Source of the DNA: Magallana angulata
Lineage: Eukaryota; Mollusca; Bivalvia; Ostreida; Ostreidae
Direction: 5' to 3'
DNA: 64,000 bases
NCBI RefSeq assembly: GCF_025612915.1
Contig: NC_069113.1
Location: 10,857,001 to 10,921,000, forward strand
Part shown: one piece after another, positions 1 to 11,513 of the stretch
How the letters are laid out: every line of letters starts with the position of its first letter
How positions within the stretch are numbered: position 1 is the first letter of the stretch
The notes under the pieces: model-generated
The model's input: the letters and a program-made list of their open reading frames with translations, nothing else
Told to the model about the DNA's origin: nothing
The model's database searches: none
Translations under genes and position numbers: made by a program

Positions 1-120
1 AGCATTTTATCCATAAATTACGTACAGTAGGTTGATTCTAAAGAAATGTCACAGGTGCAATGAAAACATGAAAACTATGATTGTGCATATTTTGATATAT
101 TATTTTCTGTAATATATCGC

Positions 121-300
121 TTATGAGAAGCGCGATGCAGTGGCGTCGAAAGGAAATTGAAAAGGGGGGGGGGGGGGGGGGCTAGAATTATAAAATATTT
201 TGACACGCCAAAAAAAAAGGTCTAAAGGTCTTTGGTTATGGCTAACCCCCCCCCCCCCCCCCCCCCCCCCCCGGTTCCGAGGTCTATATGATGTATTTGT
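121..300. repeat. dispersed repeat with poly-G and poly-C tracts
   Basis: A G tract (about 164-181) and a C tract (about 246-272) frame a short AT-rich core. The left edge reads AGTGGCGTCGAAAGGAAATT before the G tract. Nearly the same string occurs in reverse orientation at about 59420-59465, so this is a dispersed family and not a unique sequence. Such homopolymer lengths are also prone to assembly error. No gene is seen from 1 to 847. Confidence 0.6.
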
Positions 301-847
301 GACTTTTGGATCAACCATCGTACTCTGAACATGGATCGAACAGCAGGCAAAAAAATAGTCTATATTCGGTTTCTCTATAAGACCTCATTTAACATAAAGT
401 TAGTCAGTATACTGTAATAAAAACGGCTAAATATAGTTTTAGATGGAGTTAGAAAATGGTTAAAAATATCTTATAGCACATATGTTGCATGCAAATGAAT
501 TCAATAAATTGCTAATAGTATGTACTATTATGCAGTTAAAGTATAGAAATATAACATGTATGTAGACAATAGGTAATGGTTTCTGGATCAGGTTCAATTT
601 GTAATCAGTAATCGTAATCACTTTTAAATATACAATAGAACCATCTTAACAAGACCTTGGACTGTTAGTAGGACGTAGTTATCTATTTCTTGCGTCAAAG
701 CAATTTAAATGACGCGGTTTCAAGCGAAATATGCAGCGATTGCGTAGTCTTAACTCAAAAGCCAGACAAATCTTGTTGATTTCAGAGAGCCTTGGCCGAG
801 TTCTATCAAAATCAGGTTTCATAAAAGTCCTGTTATCGTCATTAAAC

Positions 848-2102
848 CCCTGTCACACCAAAACTGCGTCCCCACGGCGATGCCGCTGCGTCCTTAAATA
901 ATGTAAAACGCCAAGATTAGGCAGTAGAGTCTCCTACAGCGCCGTAACAACGCGACGGCATCTTCGTTCGTCGCAGTGGGATCGTCTAGAACATTTTAGA
1001 ACGCCATGCGACGGCGCGCACTTTGAACATGCCCAAAGTACGCGCCGTGGCTCTGCGTTCTGATACACACGTCATAGAAGCGGAGTGATGTCGCCGTGAC
1101 AGCGCTGTAAGGTCTCCAACAGCGCCACGAGAGCTCCGTTGGCACGCTCAATGAACGCAGCTAACCGCAGTGTTAAGTCAATTGCGCTTGCACGGAGACC
1201 TCTCGGAGTCCTTTGGGGTCTCACTGCGTCTCTATCGCGCTCTCACAGCTTATCCACAGCGTTTGAACAAGTTGTTTTTCATTTGGCTGCGTTCACACAG
1301 CGACCCCAAAGAGTTGTTGCTGCGTTCATCGCGCTCTCTTGAAGTTTCTTCTGCATTTATTAGCGTTTGTACCGCACTCCCACGACGTTTCTGAGGCGTT
1401 GTCATCCAGACCACGAAAACTCTAACAATGGCTGTTGTACAATAGCAAGCGATGTAGTAATCATCAAACTGGACGTAAGTGACTACATGTATGTAAAAAG
1501 TAGCATTTGCTAATATTACAGGACCTATCAAAGGAATTCATGCCATTTGGTTTTTCTGATGTTTTCACATCTTTTCTGTATTTTCTAACAACTACATGTA
1601 ATAACGGGACATTTTTGTAGACCTGACTACAAAGAGTATTGTCCTAGTCCTTCACAATTATTTAGAAGTAGTTACTTTTCATTACAATGTACCTATTCAT
1701 CAAAACAAAACACTTTTTTATCGTTTATTTACTAGTTGTAAATTCTTGTTTGTTTCCCGTACAAATGTACAAATTAACCTACCAAGAAGTAAAGAACGTC
1801 TTGTGAATGCAGTCAGCGCGCGGCGCACGCCGTGGAGGCGCGGTAAAAACTCCTAGCACGTCATGAGCGCTCGGCGGATACTCAGTGAGAGCGCAGTCAA
1901 GCAGAACTCTGTGGAAACGCAGTTACACGCCGTGGGAGCTCCGTAAGAACGTCTCAGTCGCAGTCAGGACGCCGTGACATCTCCACTTGTAAAATTTTCA
2001 AATAAAATTGTACATTTTTTCTGAATTTTCCTTGCGATCCTACGGCGATGCCATGAATTTTAAAACGCCGCGAACACGCCGTGGGAACTTGGTGTGGCAG
2101 GG
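848..2102. mobile_element. non-autonomous DNA transposon with terminal inverted repeats
   Basis: The left end CCCTGTCACACC and the right end GGTGTGGCAGGG are inverted copies, and the inverted match continues imperfectly into CCCACGGCG. The interior is unusually GC-rich for this window and full of short motifs such as CGCCGTGGGA and GCGCAGTC in both orientations. No transposase frame is present, so it is a non-autonomous relic or MITE-like element of 1.25 kb. No clear target duplication was found, and the superfamily is not assigned. Confidence 0.65.
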
Positions 2103-2584
2103 CCTTTACATTTCAATGTTTTAGCTAGAAAATTTACCTGTTTACACAGTTTGACTTCACAAATAATACTTAGTAAGCAAATTGATTTTGTCACAGGTAA
2201 CTAATCCAATTTAGTTGTCTTCTTTATTCATTTTGAAAAATAGATATATAAAATAATTTCTATTCTGGAACTGTCCATGAAAGGAGCCTGATGTTTGGAA
2301 CATATTGAACAACATATTGAGGTTCTTGAATACCAGTACATGAACTTGATTTTTGTACATAGCAGTTTTGTCAGAAGTACACACAGGTAAATGTTAATAA
2401 AACATTGTGTAAACATCTTTATTAACAACTGAATATAGAGAATGATATAGGGAATGCACAGATAGTATATAAAATTGCTGATATGTGTACTGATAATTTG
2501 ATAATATACCCATATAAATTGTAAAATTGTTATTCAGTTTTTTCATTCACACATGAATTGACAAATAGTGTACAAAGCATGTTT

Positions 2585-4060
2585 CTAATAAACTGAGACC
2601 CCATTGGGATATTTAGGATTGTCAATTGCACCTTGTCCAAATTTTAATTCTAAGAATTCTTGTACATGGTTTGGGGCCGACACATTTTTCCCAATGAATG
2701 CTATGGTCGACAGTGGTTTAAGGAAATGCTCAGGAAATTCAACATCCTGTTTATGACTTTTAAACCAAAAATCTTTTGTCATAATGCCATTTTTGGAATA
2801 AAATGGAAATATCTGGATATAATTTCTATTCGTTACACTGTAAAACACACGATAAAATTCTCCCTCTTCTGCTTTTTCCCATAAGAACCCCTTTTCATCA
2901 ACGAATTCATAGTTGCCTGTTTTCACCAAATGCTGACATTTTGGAATGTCTTCCATATATATTCCAATGTCTACACTGATATCCCATGGGATAATGTCCC
3001 CTGAGCGAGCAGCACCAAGAAGGCTTCCTCCTTCCAGCCAATATCTCATACTGTAATTGCTAAATATATCAAATACATACTCTGCTGTTTCACGCAGAGC
3101 TTTTAAACAGCAGGGAGGGGTCCACTTTCCTCTGTGTAGAAAGTCTGGAATGTCATTGATCAAACTATAACATTGCTCAGAATCTCTGTTGCACCCGTAA
3201 TAAAACTTCTTTTCATGGTCAGCATCAGTTTTATACACAACTTCTTTAATTTTGAATTTCCTGAGTAAACTGTCCTCCCTTTTCTTCTTTTCATGTTGGA
3301 ATTTCTTCATGCTGCTTGGATTTTTGAACCCTTTTCTGGGTACAAACACCACAGGGGTATACACAAAAGATTTCCATCTTCTAACAACAAATTGCAAATA
3401 TATTGACCATGTTAATGGCACTGACCATGGACTTGGAAGCATTGACAATGTTTCTGTGCGAATTAGAATTGCTTGATCCCCTTCTATGTAATCACAATGC
3501 CCTTCTGATCCATCAAATGTTGTAATTTTCATTCGCCATCTTTGTAAATTGATATCCATTCCTGTGCATCTCAGATTGTCATTGCCTGTTTTCACTGCAA
3601 ATGCCTGAGAAAATTTGGAATGGAAGAAGTCTTCAATAAGTCGTTCAAATACACTTTTGTTGTGTATTCTTGTTCCATCTGGTAGAAAAATAACTAAATC
3701 GGATGAGATGGCATTCAGAATTTCAGTATCTGTTGAGATTTTACCATCCATTTCAAAGTCCAAAATAAATATAGACTGAACATCACTGTTTGAGAAATTC
3801 ATCCTTGGATATGTAAGTTTGTCAGCAACAATAAATATCGGCACATCATTCCCAAGCACTGTATGAATGTGACGAACAGTCTGCGGTACATCGTGATCAA
3901 ATTCTTCAAACTCTCGAATCACCACAGTATATGTGATTTTCTTCCTAACGTTGTCTGTGATTACCTTTTCTGTTTGAAGAAAACAGTAAAGAATAATCAC
4001 AAATATGATGTTACATATTAACAGACATAAAACAACTTTTTTCTTTCTAAAACACTTCAT
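2585..4060 (-). CDS. FKRP: fukutin-related protein-like ribitol-5-phosphate transferase
   Basis: A single-exon coding region of 491 residues (human FKRP has 495). Residues about 8-28 form a type II membrane anchor, as expected for a Golgi enzyme. In the known family the enzyme adds ribitol-5-phosphate to the alpha-dystroglycan glycan. The C-terminal LicD-type domain carries WLEGGSLLGAARSGDIIPWD, the zinc-site cysteines C290, C297, C317 and C318 (human 289, 296, 317, 318), and a C-terminal block with QDVEFPEHFL and LELKFG. Odd point: the human active-site string D-Y-D-V-D is D-I-S-V-D here (residues 360-364), so the middle metal-ligand aspartate is serine. A good splice acceptor (TTAGTTTTCAG) ends one base before the ATG, so a spliced 5' UTR is likely. 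It lies head to head with PMF1. Family identity is firm; full catalytic activity is uncertain. Confidence 0.93.
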   Translation of the reverse strand: MKCFRKKKVVLCLLICNIIFVIILYCFLQTEKVITDNVRKKITYTVVIREFEEFDHDVPQTVRHIHTVLGNDVPIFIVADKLTYPRMNFSNSDVQSIFILDFEMDGKISTDTEILNAISSDLVIFLPDGTRIHNKSVFERLIEDFFHSKFSQAFAVKTGNDNLRCTGMDINLQRWRMKITTFDGSEGHCDYIEGDQAILIRTETLSMLPSPWSVPLTWSIYLQFVVRRWKSFVYTPVVFVPRKGFKNPSSMKKFQHEKKKREDSLLRKFKIKEVVYKTDADHEKKFYYGCNRDSEQCYSLINDIPDFLHRGKWTPPCCLKALRETAEYVFDIFSNYSMRYWLEGGSLLGAARSGDIIPWDISVDIGIYMEDIPKCQHLVKTGNYEFVDEKGFLWEKAEEGEFYRVFYSVTNRNYIQIFPFYSKNGIMTKDFWFKSHKQDVEFPEHFLKPLSTIAFIGKNVSAPNHVQEFLELKFGQGAIDNPKYPNGVSVY

Positions 4061-4365
4061 ACTGAAAACTAAAGAGAAAGTAACTTATTGATAATGAAAG
4101 TTGAAAATGAAAGTAGAGATAATTTTATTCATGTGTGTTAATTTGAGTATGTACCTAAATACATTGTATATATGTGTCTAAACACGCTTTCATTTCAACT
4201 ATAATTCGAAAATTAATAGAAAACAAAAAACTTTAGTGAATTATAAGTTCGGGATCGACAGTTCAAAAATTCTGGAATCAGATGGACGCGGGAATTCAAA
4301 AAAAAAAAAAACAAACGACTAAACTTTAACGAGACAGATCTGATTTTATTTACACTTGTAGCGTC
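4061..4365. promoter_or_regulatory. shared upstream region of FKRP-like gene and PMF1
   Basis: The two divergent start codons are only 305 bases apart. The minus-strand gene probably has a 5' UTR intron here, so the transcription starts may lie even closer together. This geometry suggests a bidirectional promoter. No TATA box was assigned; an A13 run lies at about 4299-4311. Confidence 0.45.
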
Positions 4366-7300
4366 ATGAGTATGGAAAACTGTGAAGATCCAATTGAGGC
4401 CAAAGAGTCGGCAGATCAAATTTTGGGGGATGTAAATGAATCGCAGGTTGTTGATGGAAAGGTCATGCAGCAATTCAAACAGTGCCTTGACATCAGCTTG
4501 TCCAATTTTTATTCCTCTATCAGGTACAAATTGAACTTTACTTTGCACAAAATCCTGTTATCTGAATTAATGCATTTAGTGTTCTTAAATGAAATTAATT
4601 CTTTTATAGGTATGGAAAAAGATAATATGCACTCTTATACAGTTTATTTAAACATTTAAACTGTTCATATATCATGTATTATTATATATTGCCAGAAATT
4701 AGTCCTGACTTTTAGCCTTTTCTATTTGTAACCAGTAACATTGGTTACATTGGTTACAATGCTTGATTGTAAATGATATACAAACTTATCACAGGTTGCC
4801 GCGCAGTGGTTACTGGTAACATTGGTTACAAAGTTTAGGTTTGTCTTTAGGGTTAGAGTGAGGGGGTATCGGGTGCGTTCGCCCATTCCACATGTTCGCC
4901 TAAGTCCGTTCGCTCTAGGTCCCTTCGCTCTAATTATCGTTCGCCCAAATAATCGTTCGCCCTAAACCTCGTTCGCTCCTTGTTTCTAAATAAACCATAT
5001 TATAAGTTATTTCATTTACTTTTAACTTAAAACCTGTTAACTTTTATTAATTATTCGTATATAATATGTTTTCCTTCATCAAAAAAGACGCAATTGGTAT
5101 AATTGTAGGATTTTATTGCCGTAAATTGTCGATAACCGTCTTCTTGTTTTTGTAATGATTCGCTTGGTGTTTTTTGAACAATTAAAGAATCTGGGACGTT
5201 AATTGGCTCATTCAGAAGCTTAGCAAATGATTATCACATATTCTATATATACGGAAATGGAACATGTAACTGTATCAAACTACTGTCAACCATGGTGATA
5301 ATTACATGTATGTAGAAGTAGAAAGGGCGGTATTGTGCTCATTAATTATATATGTATCTTTCAAAATGTTTAAATCGACCAGAATACAGAAAAATATATA
5401 AATTAATTAATTAATCCTATATAAAATTAAGGGGAACGGACACAGTGCGAACGGCGTCAAGAGCGAACGGACCTAGGGCGAACGAAATCTAGAGCGAACG
5501 GCGTCAAGGGCGAACGTGTTTTAGAGCGAACGAACAGCCAATCGAGTGAGGGTTAGGTTAGGGTCTGACTAGCCATTTAGGGTTAGTTTAGGTTAGGGAT
5601 GGGGTGAGGGTTAGGTTAGGGCCTGATTAGGGTTAGGATAAGGGTTTAGGGCTAGAGTAACAATTGTTACCACTGTAACCAAATAAAATAAGCCCCCCCC
5701 CCCTTGTAAAAATGAAAGACTGTCACCTCTATTACCCTATGTCACTCAGAGAATATAGTTGTAATTATTGTAACCAAATAAACTAAGACTAAGACTGCTA
5801 AAGAGGTCTGTTAGTTACCCTTTGTTATCAAGAAAATATAGCTGTAACCATTGTTACTGGATGAATATAAACCATCTAACAGAAAGAAAATACAATGTAA
5901 ACAGTTATGTCACATATGTTATCATGGTTACTTCTGTCACCAGAAAACAGTGCCTTGTTACTGGTTACAAATGAAATGGGGTAAAAGGAATAATTTCTGG
6001 CCATATCTCAAACTGTTAAATATGCATTTATTTCATTTTTTGGGAAATTATCCTGTTTGAATTATTTTTCCATAAATGTACCTAACTTTATCTGGAGCAC
6101 AGTCATACATGTTATGATGTACAAATGTAAAAAAAAAAAAAATGGCTAAGGCCTCTTGTGGCTGCCTTAAACTATGTTTTAATCAAACACATTCTAATAT
6201 AATCCCACTCTGATTACCAGTCCTCTTTTTTTTCCTTCAGATTTTCATTGTTCAAGGAACATTTGCATCCTCTGAGAAAGCGACACCCACAAGATTTGAA
6301 AAAGATGCATGCACAATTCCTGGCACAGCTAAATGCTAATATTGCAGTAAGCTGATTTGATTTAACTAAGACAGTGACTACATGCTGTATAAGATATATC
6401 AACATTAAATTCTCTTTGTATCTTCTTAGTTAATGTCTGCTAGAAGTAAAAGAAAAACAATAACATTTGCAGCAATATATTGTAAACATATTATATTTTG
6501 CGTGTATGATATTTGGTGGATATTATTTTTGAACAAGTTGGTGTGGATTTCAATTGGCGTATTCCTGAATGTGACTATTCTAATACATATATGCATGACA
6601 TTTGGAGATGTACTTGATTTAGCGGTTGCCTCATTCCGCCAAAAGCGCTAAAAAGAAAACACAGTCAAATGTAGTATACGTTTACAGTATCTTATATGTA
6701 TATGTAAATCTACATAACTTATTTTGAGTAAACATACATGTATATTTAGTAGATAAATACCAAATTTACTCCATTTAGGAGGAAATAGATTGGATGCTGA
6801 AAGAAGAGAACATTGGAAAGTTACTGAATGGCCTGAATGATTTGATTGATGAAAACCCGCACAAAGGGAAGAAAGTTTGGTAATGTTTATTTGATTTTTT
6901 TTCTGTGTTTATGTACATGTACTAACTTAAAATATAGTTATTAAAGGTTGTTCCTTTGAAAATCTTTAACATCATTAATTTTCCCCAAATTTCTATAAAT
7001 CGAAAACACAGCTTTCTTAAAATGTTTTTTAATGATTATCAAAGAATTTCGGTAATGAACTTTAACTTTAAGTTGATTAGATTAACCATTATTTTTACTC
7101 TTGTTCATCCTTATATAGCAGGTGACTTTGAAGCCTCTTCAACTGTTTAGTTTATTTAAAACGGATGGATATTTGAAGGGTTTTATTTTACTATTTTTCT
7201 TTCCTAGGAGACCCTCAGGCAATGCTGAACAGGATCTATTGGCTCACACAGCCCCTTACAAACTGAAAGAGAAAGAACGTTTGCAAGGAATCCTATCTGA

Positions 7301-9737
7301 TCTCCAATCTCAGAACAAACTTCTTAAAGACGCTGCTCGAGCGAGACAGTCCAAACTTGAACATACACAGCAGAAAATTGAACAGAAGGCACAGCAATGG
7401 AAGGAGGTTTGTCTTACTATGTGATATAAGCTTCAATGTTTATTTTTATTTACCGTATTTCAAATTATTTGTGGTCACTTGATGTGTGTTGAGTCCTTAG
7501 ACAAGACACTATATAATTAACTACATTGTCTCAGTCCACCCAGCTGGAATGGGTACCTGTTTATGCTGGGAGTTAGCCTGCATTGGACTGGTGTTCCATC
7601 TGGGGAGGGTCAATGACTCATCTGCTTAGCACCACAGAAACTTGGTTACGCTCCAGCCTTATACTCTTCATGGCATGGAGATGGATTTAATTAATGTTTT
7701 TCTGTATCTACGTTGTATGGTGTCTGTTAAATGTTTGACAGTCTCTTTTCCAAAAGATTTTCAAATCAAATGCCACATCTCATTCTAAGTTTAAAATAGA
7801 AAACAAACAGTGAAGAAAAAATACTGCATTATTTATACAGTCCCTAGGATAATGTCACAAATCTTTAAACTTGATAAGGATTTCATTGAATCAATTTAAA
7901 ACTGCTACTATCTTATGTTGACAGTTGAAATACCCGCAGTATGTACTGAAATTAACATTGTGGTAAATAATATTCAATACAAATGTAACAGTTTAAATCC
8001 ATGCAGTTCTATGACAAAGCTTTTAAGACAGTGTACACAATCCCATCATAAGGCTATTAAAATGTCCAATATGATCTGGAACCCCAGGGACTTTCTTCAT
8101 TTCATTGTCAATATTTTTTAAATATCATTTTTAATGTCATTATTTTCTTAGCACAAGCATTGGTTTTACAGTTTATTTACTAGCTAATAATTTTCTTGTT
8201 TTTATTTCTATAGAAAAATCAAAGGCCGGAACGGCCACAAAGGCGTCGAGCTGACATTTTCTTTTATATAGAATGATATCAATAATTTGAATTTCTGTAC
8301 TAATATATATAGTCTTTTATCAAATAATATTAGAATAAAAAAGGAAATAAATAACGTTTTGTGCTGTTTCAAAAACAATAATCAGTATATTTCGTTATAA
8401 AATAGGTAGTGATGAGTTTTTAATACAATAACTCATCATGGTTACAAAAATCGAAGAAATTTCAAAGTTCAAAAAAAAAATATTAATTTCTTTCTGCTTT
8501 AAAAAGTCTTTGCACATTTCACAGGCTCATAATTTGAATACATTAACAGTGTGTCCCTAATTATAATATTAAAACATACTTCTATGTATTTCAATTTCCG
8601 TTTGAAACAAGATTACCTATGCTATGGTTGTTTACAAACAAATCCACAACACGTGCTATCTCAAATGCTCGACAAAACCAACTGCATTATCGTGTTTATT
8701 ATTTGCAACAAAATCCCTAGATAAGTTTATCGCTTACAATTATTTTGGAGACCATGCCCGATAACAAATACATTTACATATCGAATTTTATTTCTATCGG
8801 GCACAGTCTCCAATCAAAATGTAAGCGATAAACTTAAATATTATTTTAGTGAATGTTTACATTGCACCTTATTGTATTCATCCGCCATTTCTTGATTAAG
8901 CAAATTTATACTAATGCAATGAGTTGTCAATAACCAGGGAGGCAAAGTTGGTTTTTTTGTACACAATTTAGTTGAATAAAAGGAATACAAATCTTGTAAT
9001 ACGTTTAATACTTCAAGGAACTTATTTTTAATGCGCATTAAAAAGGCGGTGCAGTGCATGAATTTTTGGACGATTGCCAATCCAGACGATCGCTAGAAGG
9101 CTGCCGAGCATTAGCTCGACGCCTTAAAAATTATTCCCAGCTTTTAAATTAAAAAATATTACAATAATGTATAGTACAAAGAACTGATAGTTTTGTTTTC
9201 ATTTTGTTTTATTAATAACCTCCTGCAGGCAGCATACTTAATTTTAATGCATATATCAAAATAGAAAATGTTTAACGGACTTTTAAATCATAATGCCTTA
9301 ATAAATGTATAATCTTAATTGAGACCTGTAAAAGAAATAAAGTGAGAGAATTGTTATAAAACCTACTGTCATGATGAATTTGGAGTGTTTCACAAGGATT
9401 TAAGTGGAGCCAAAAAAAAATATGAAGCGATTGTCCATTTTGGGAGAGTCATCAGCACATAAGTCATCAACACATGGTTGCTGTGACGAGTTTTATGAGA
9501 TGATAACCATATGTGCTTATGATTATGGCAACATTATGTCTTCACATTACTGCACAATGGTTGACTTATGACACATAAAATCTTTTCCAATAGCCTTGTA
9601 TAAGATGTATATAGTATCTTGGGTGGCTGATTTTATAATGAACTTAATTACAGATTGATCAGATCGTGGACAGCTTTGATATGGAAGCGACCAAGAAGTT
9701 TCTCCTGAAATATTCCAGTCATTCCAGTATAAGATGA
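4366..9737 (+). CDS. PMF1: polyamine-modulated factor 1, MIS12-complex kinetochore subunit
   Basis: Spliced model: 4366-4523, 6241-6346, 6779-6879, 7208-7406, 9654-9737, giving 215 residues (human 205). All junctions keep frame with GT/AG sites. In the known family PMF1 (Nnf1) belongs to the MIS12 complex that links centromeric chromatin to microtubule-binding proteins. Exons 2-4 give the family signature: QFLAQLNANIA, then EEIDWMLKEENIGKLLNGL, then WRPSG followed by DLLAHTAPY and a long coiled coil (residues about 140-188, KLKEKERLQGIL onward). The last exon gives IDQIVDSFDMEATKKFLLKY. An alternative last exon at 8214-8276 also joins in frame but gives a short basic tail that looks less gene-like. 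The second methionine (residue 3) is an equally possible start. The gene is divergent from the FKRP-like gene. Confidence 0.88.
4720..5960. repeat. degenerate GGTTAC and GGGTTAGG repeat block in PMF1 intron 1
   Basis: Short motifs related to GGTTACA, its reverse complement TGTAACC, and telomere-like GGGTTAGG recur at 4730-4860 and 5553-5960, on both sides of the inverted-repeat element at 4865-5543. Because the motifs occur in both orientations the transcript could fold. The block is intronic and non-coding. Confidence 0.5.
4865..5543. mobile_element. MITE-like element with GTTCGCTCTA subterminal repeats
   Basis: The left 120 bases carry repeated GTTCGCYCTA motifs; the right 120 bases carry the reverse complement (TAGAGCGAAC) several times. 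The whole is bracketed by GAGTGAGGG at 4856-4864 and 5544-5552, a candidate 9 bp target duplication, although the flanking DNA is itself repetitive. The interior is AT-rich and non-coding. It sits in PMF1 intron 1. Confidence 0.55.
7490..7690 (+). repeat. SINE-like fragment
   Basis: The stretch containing GGGTACCTG, GCCTGCATTGGACTGGTGTT and CCATCTGGGGAGGG resembles the conserved central domain of widespread animal SINEs as I remember them. No clear tRNA-like head is attached, so it is a fragment. It lies in PMF1 intron 4. Confidence 0.45.
8723..8835. repeat. 41 bp inverted repeat (hairpin)
   Basis: AAGTTTATCGCTTACA at 8723 pairs with TGTAAGCGATAAACTT ending at 8835 (read on the same strand). 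The pairing continues through GGAGACCATGCCCGATA against TATCGGGCACAGTCTCC, leaving a loop of about 31 bases. The two arms are about 41 bases each. It is a compact fold-back element in PMF1 intron 4. Confidence 0.75.
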
Positions 9738-11243
9738 TTTCTGCCAGCAAATTATGTACGACAAAAACTTTGTACTGTGTGTATCAGTGTGAGACTTAAA
9801 TGATGGACACAGAACTGTTTATATTGACTGTCAGAAAATATTGGACTGTTGCTGGTCACTCAATGGAAGAGTTGTGCTCTTATGTCATAAATGTGTGTTA
9901 TATCCCTTATTTTCCTCTGTAAGTAAGGTTCCTTATGTCCAGTCTGTTTCCACTCATATGTCTGCATATATTATGTATACATAAGTATACCAATATAGCT
10001 AGTCATACACTACTTGGTTTTTATTAACATAACCATTTGAAGTTAATCCATCAATCATTTTTAAAGATAAACTTGACTTGGGAAGGTGAAATAATCTACA
10101 TAAATGCTATTTTTTTTCTTTTGCTTTGTATTTTGCAGAAAATATTATATTGTAAATTTAATAAGCTTTAGTCACTGAGGCTTCAAGGAGCAAAGCAATC
10201 TACATGTTACATTACAACACTTAATAGTTCTAAGCATTCTTTCAAATGTACTGATAAAATGTTTGATGAAGAGTTGTGAAATTCAAGTACTTTACAATTC
10301 CAATTCTTTATTTGAACAAAAATGCTTTTGTTAAAACATCCTTAAACAAAAAAGTACTTGTGATAGTCTCTATTCATTAAATTGAGAGGTCTAGTGACCC
10401 TAAATAGACTTGCTGTCATCTTTTGCGTGTCAATTCGCGTTCACAGAAAGAAAGGAACAAATACAAATACAAATGAATAGTCTTACTGTCATCTTTTGCG
10501 TGTCAATTCGTGTTACGAAAAGAATGGAACAATTGCAAAAATAAATGAAATCCGAAGCAAAACAAAAACCTAAAAAAAAAATAGAAAACGCACACAAGCT
10601 GTATATGTCTGTATAAACTTTTTGTTGAATTGTACAGATTCAGAAATGTTTGAACTATTGATGCTATTATCTTTGTACAGTATCTTGGAGAGTGCTCTTT
10701 TTGGCTAGCTGTGATAATCACAAAGTTTATGAACATTTTTATTAATGACCCAAGTTTAATTTAATTTCTTATATAATGTATACTTCTCAGCGAACCCTTA
10801 AAGTTTCAGTTTAATAAAAGGACTTTTCTATTTTGCAAAATCTCGACGTTCTTTCATAAAATCGTTCAATTTATCATTACAAAATCATGCAAAATAACCA
10901 TATTGAGTAAAATATTCGATTTATCTCTTAATTGAACCACAGACACTGAAAAAATGTTCAATTCAGGACACCACGGTCCAGAGATACGTTTGATTCTACG
11001 TGCAAGAGGGCGGATGGATGGCGTGTCACGCGCCTGTGCTGTGAACACAAGTACCTTTTGTAGCGTAGTATGGTCCATATACCCATTACTGAGACAAAAC
11101 ATTAATTTTAAAGCGACTTTTACGAGGACACAGTCAACAAATTTTAGTTCCTTGGCAATTATTATGTGTTTTTTAAAATCTGACTTAGAGAGTAAGCCAT
11201 ACATGAGCTGTACAGTTTTACTGTAAGGAAATACAGCAAGATA
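9738..11243. other. intergenic stretch without a recognised gene
   Basis: Mostly AT-rich. A short direct duplication near 10399-10520 repeats CTGTCATCTTTTGCGTGTCA. A minus-strand open frame of 112 codons at 10866-11204 has no recognisable motif, no signal peptide and no partner exon, and I do not call it a gene. No polyadenylation site for PMF1 could be fixed. Confidence 0.4.
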
Positions 11244-11465
11244 TATTATTATACTTTCATGTTAAATACTGAAATCTGATTGGTTTAAACGCAGTTGGGA
11301 ATCGTTCTATTACCCTCAGCGTTAGCAACACACTTGGCAACGGGGAACACAACGAATTGTTACATGCGCGTAAATTATGCGCGTACGGTTCGCCATATAA
11401 TTCACGTCATTTCTATTTAAAGCAGTAAAATTTTCTTTAAAATTAAGACATTCAGTATATAAAAT
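11244..11465 (+). repeat. truncated copy of the palindrome-bearing repeat family
   Basis: It starts with ATTATTATACTTTCATG and runs through CAGCGTTAGCAACACACTTG, matching the left parts of the copies at 19812-20443 and 57709-58084. The terminal palindrome seen in those copies is missing here. It ends about 50 bases beyond the stop codon of the neighbouring receptor gene and may lie in its 3' UTR. Confidence 0.7.
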
Positions 11466-11513
11466 TCTTCCTCTGGAATCTTTGACAAGAGCACATGCAT
11501 ATTTCATTAATCT

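Noticed and set aside
4213-4548. 111-codon minus-strand frame overlapping PMF1 exon 1
   Set aside because: It lies antisense to a well-supported exon and has no independent support.
5553-5660. Telomere or chromosome end
   Set aside because: The GGGTTAGG-like motifs are degenerate, short and mixed with GGTTAC units inside a gene intron.
8214-8276. Alternative last exon of PMF1
   Set aside because: It joins in phase, but its product is a short basic tail with little gene-like character. The exon at 9654-9737 gives a more convincing helical C-terminus. It is kept only as an alternative.
10866-11204. 112-codon minus-strand open frame
   Set aside because: No motif, no signal peptide, no splice partner, and overlapping open frames on the other strand. 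Likely chance.
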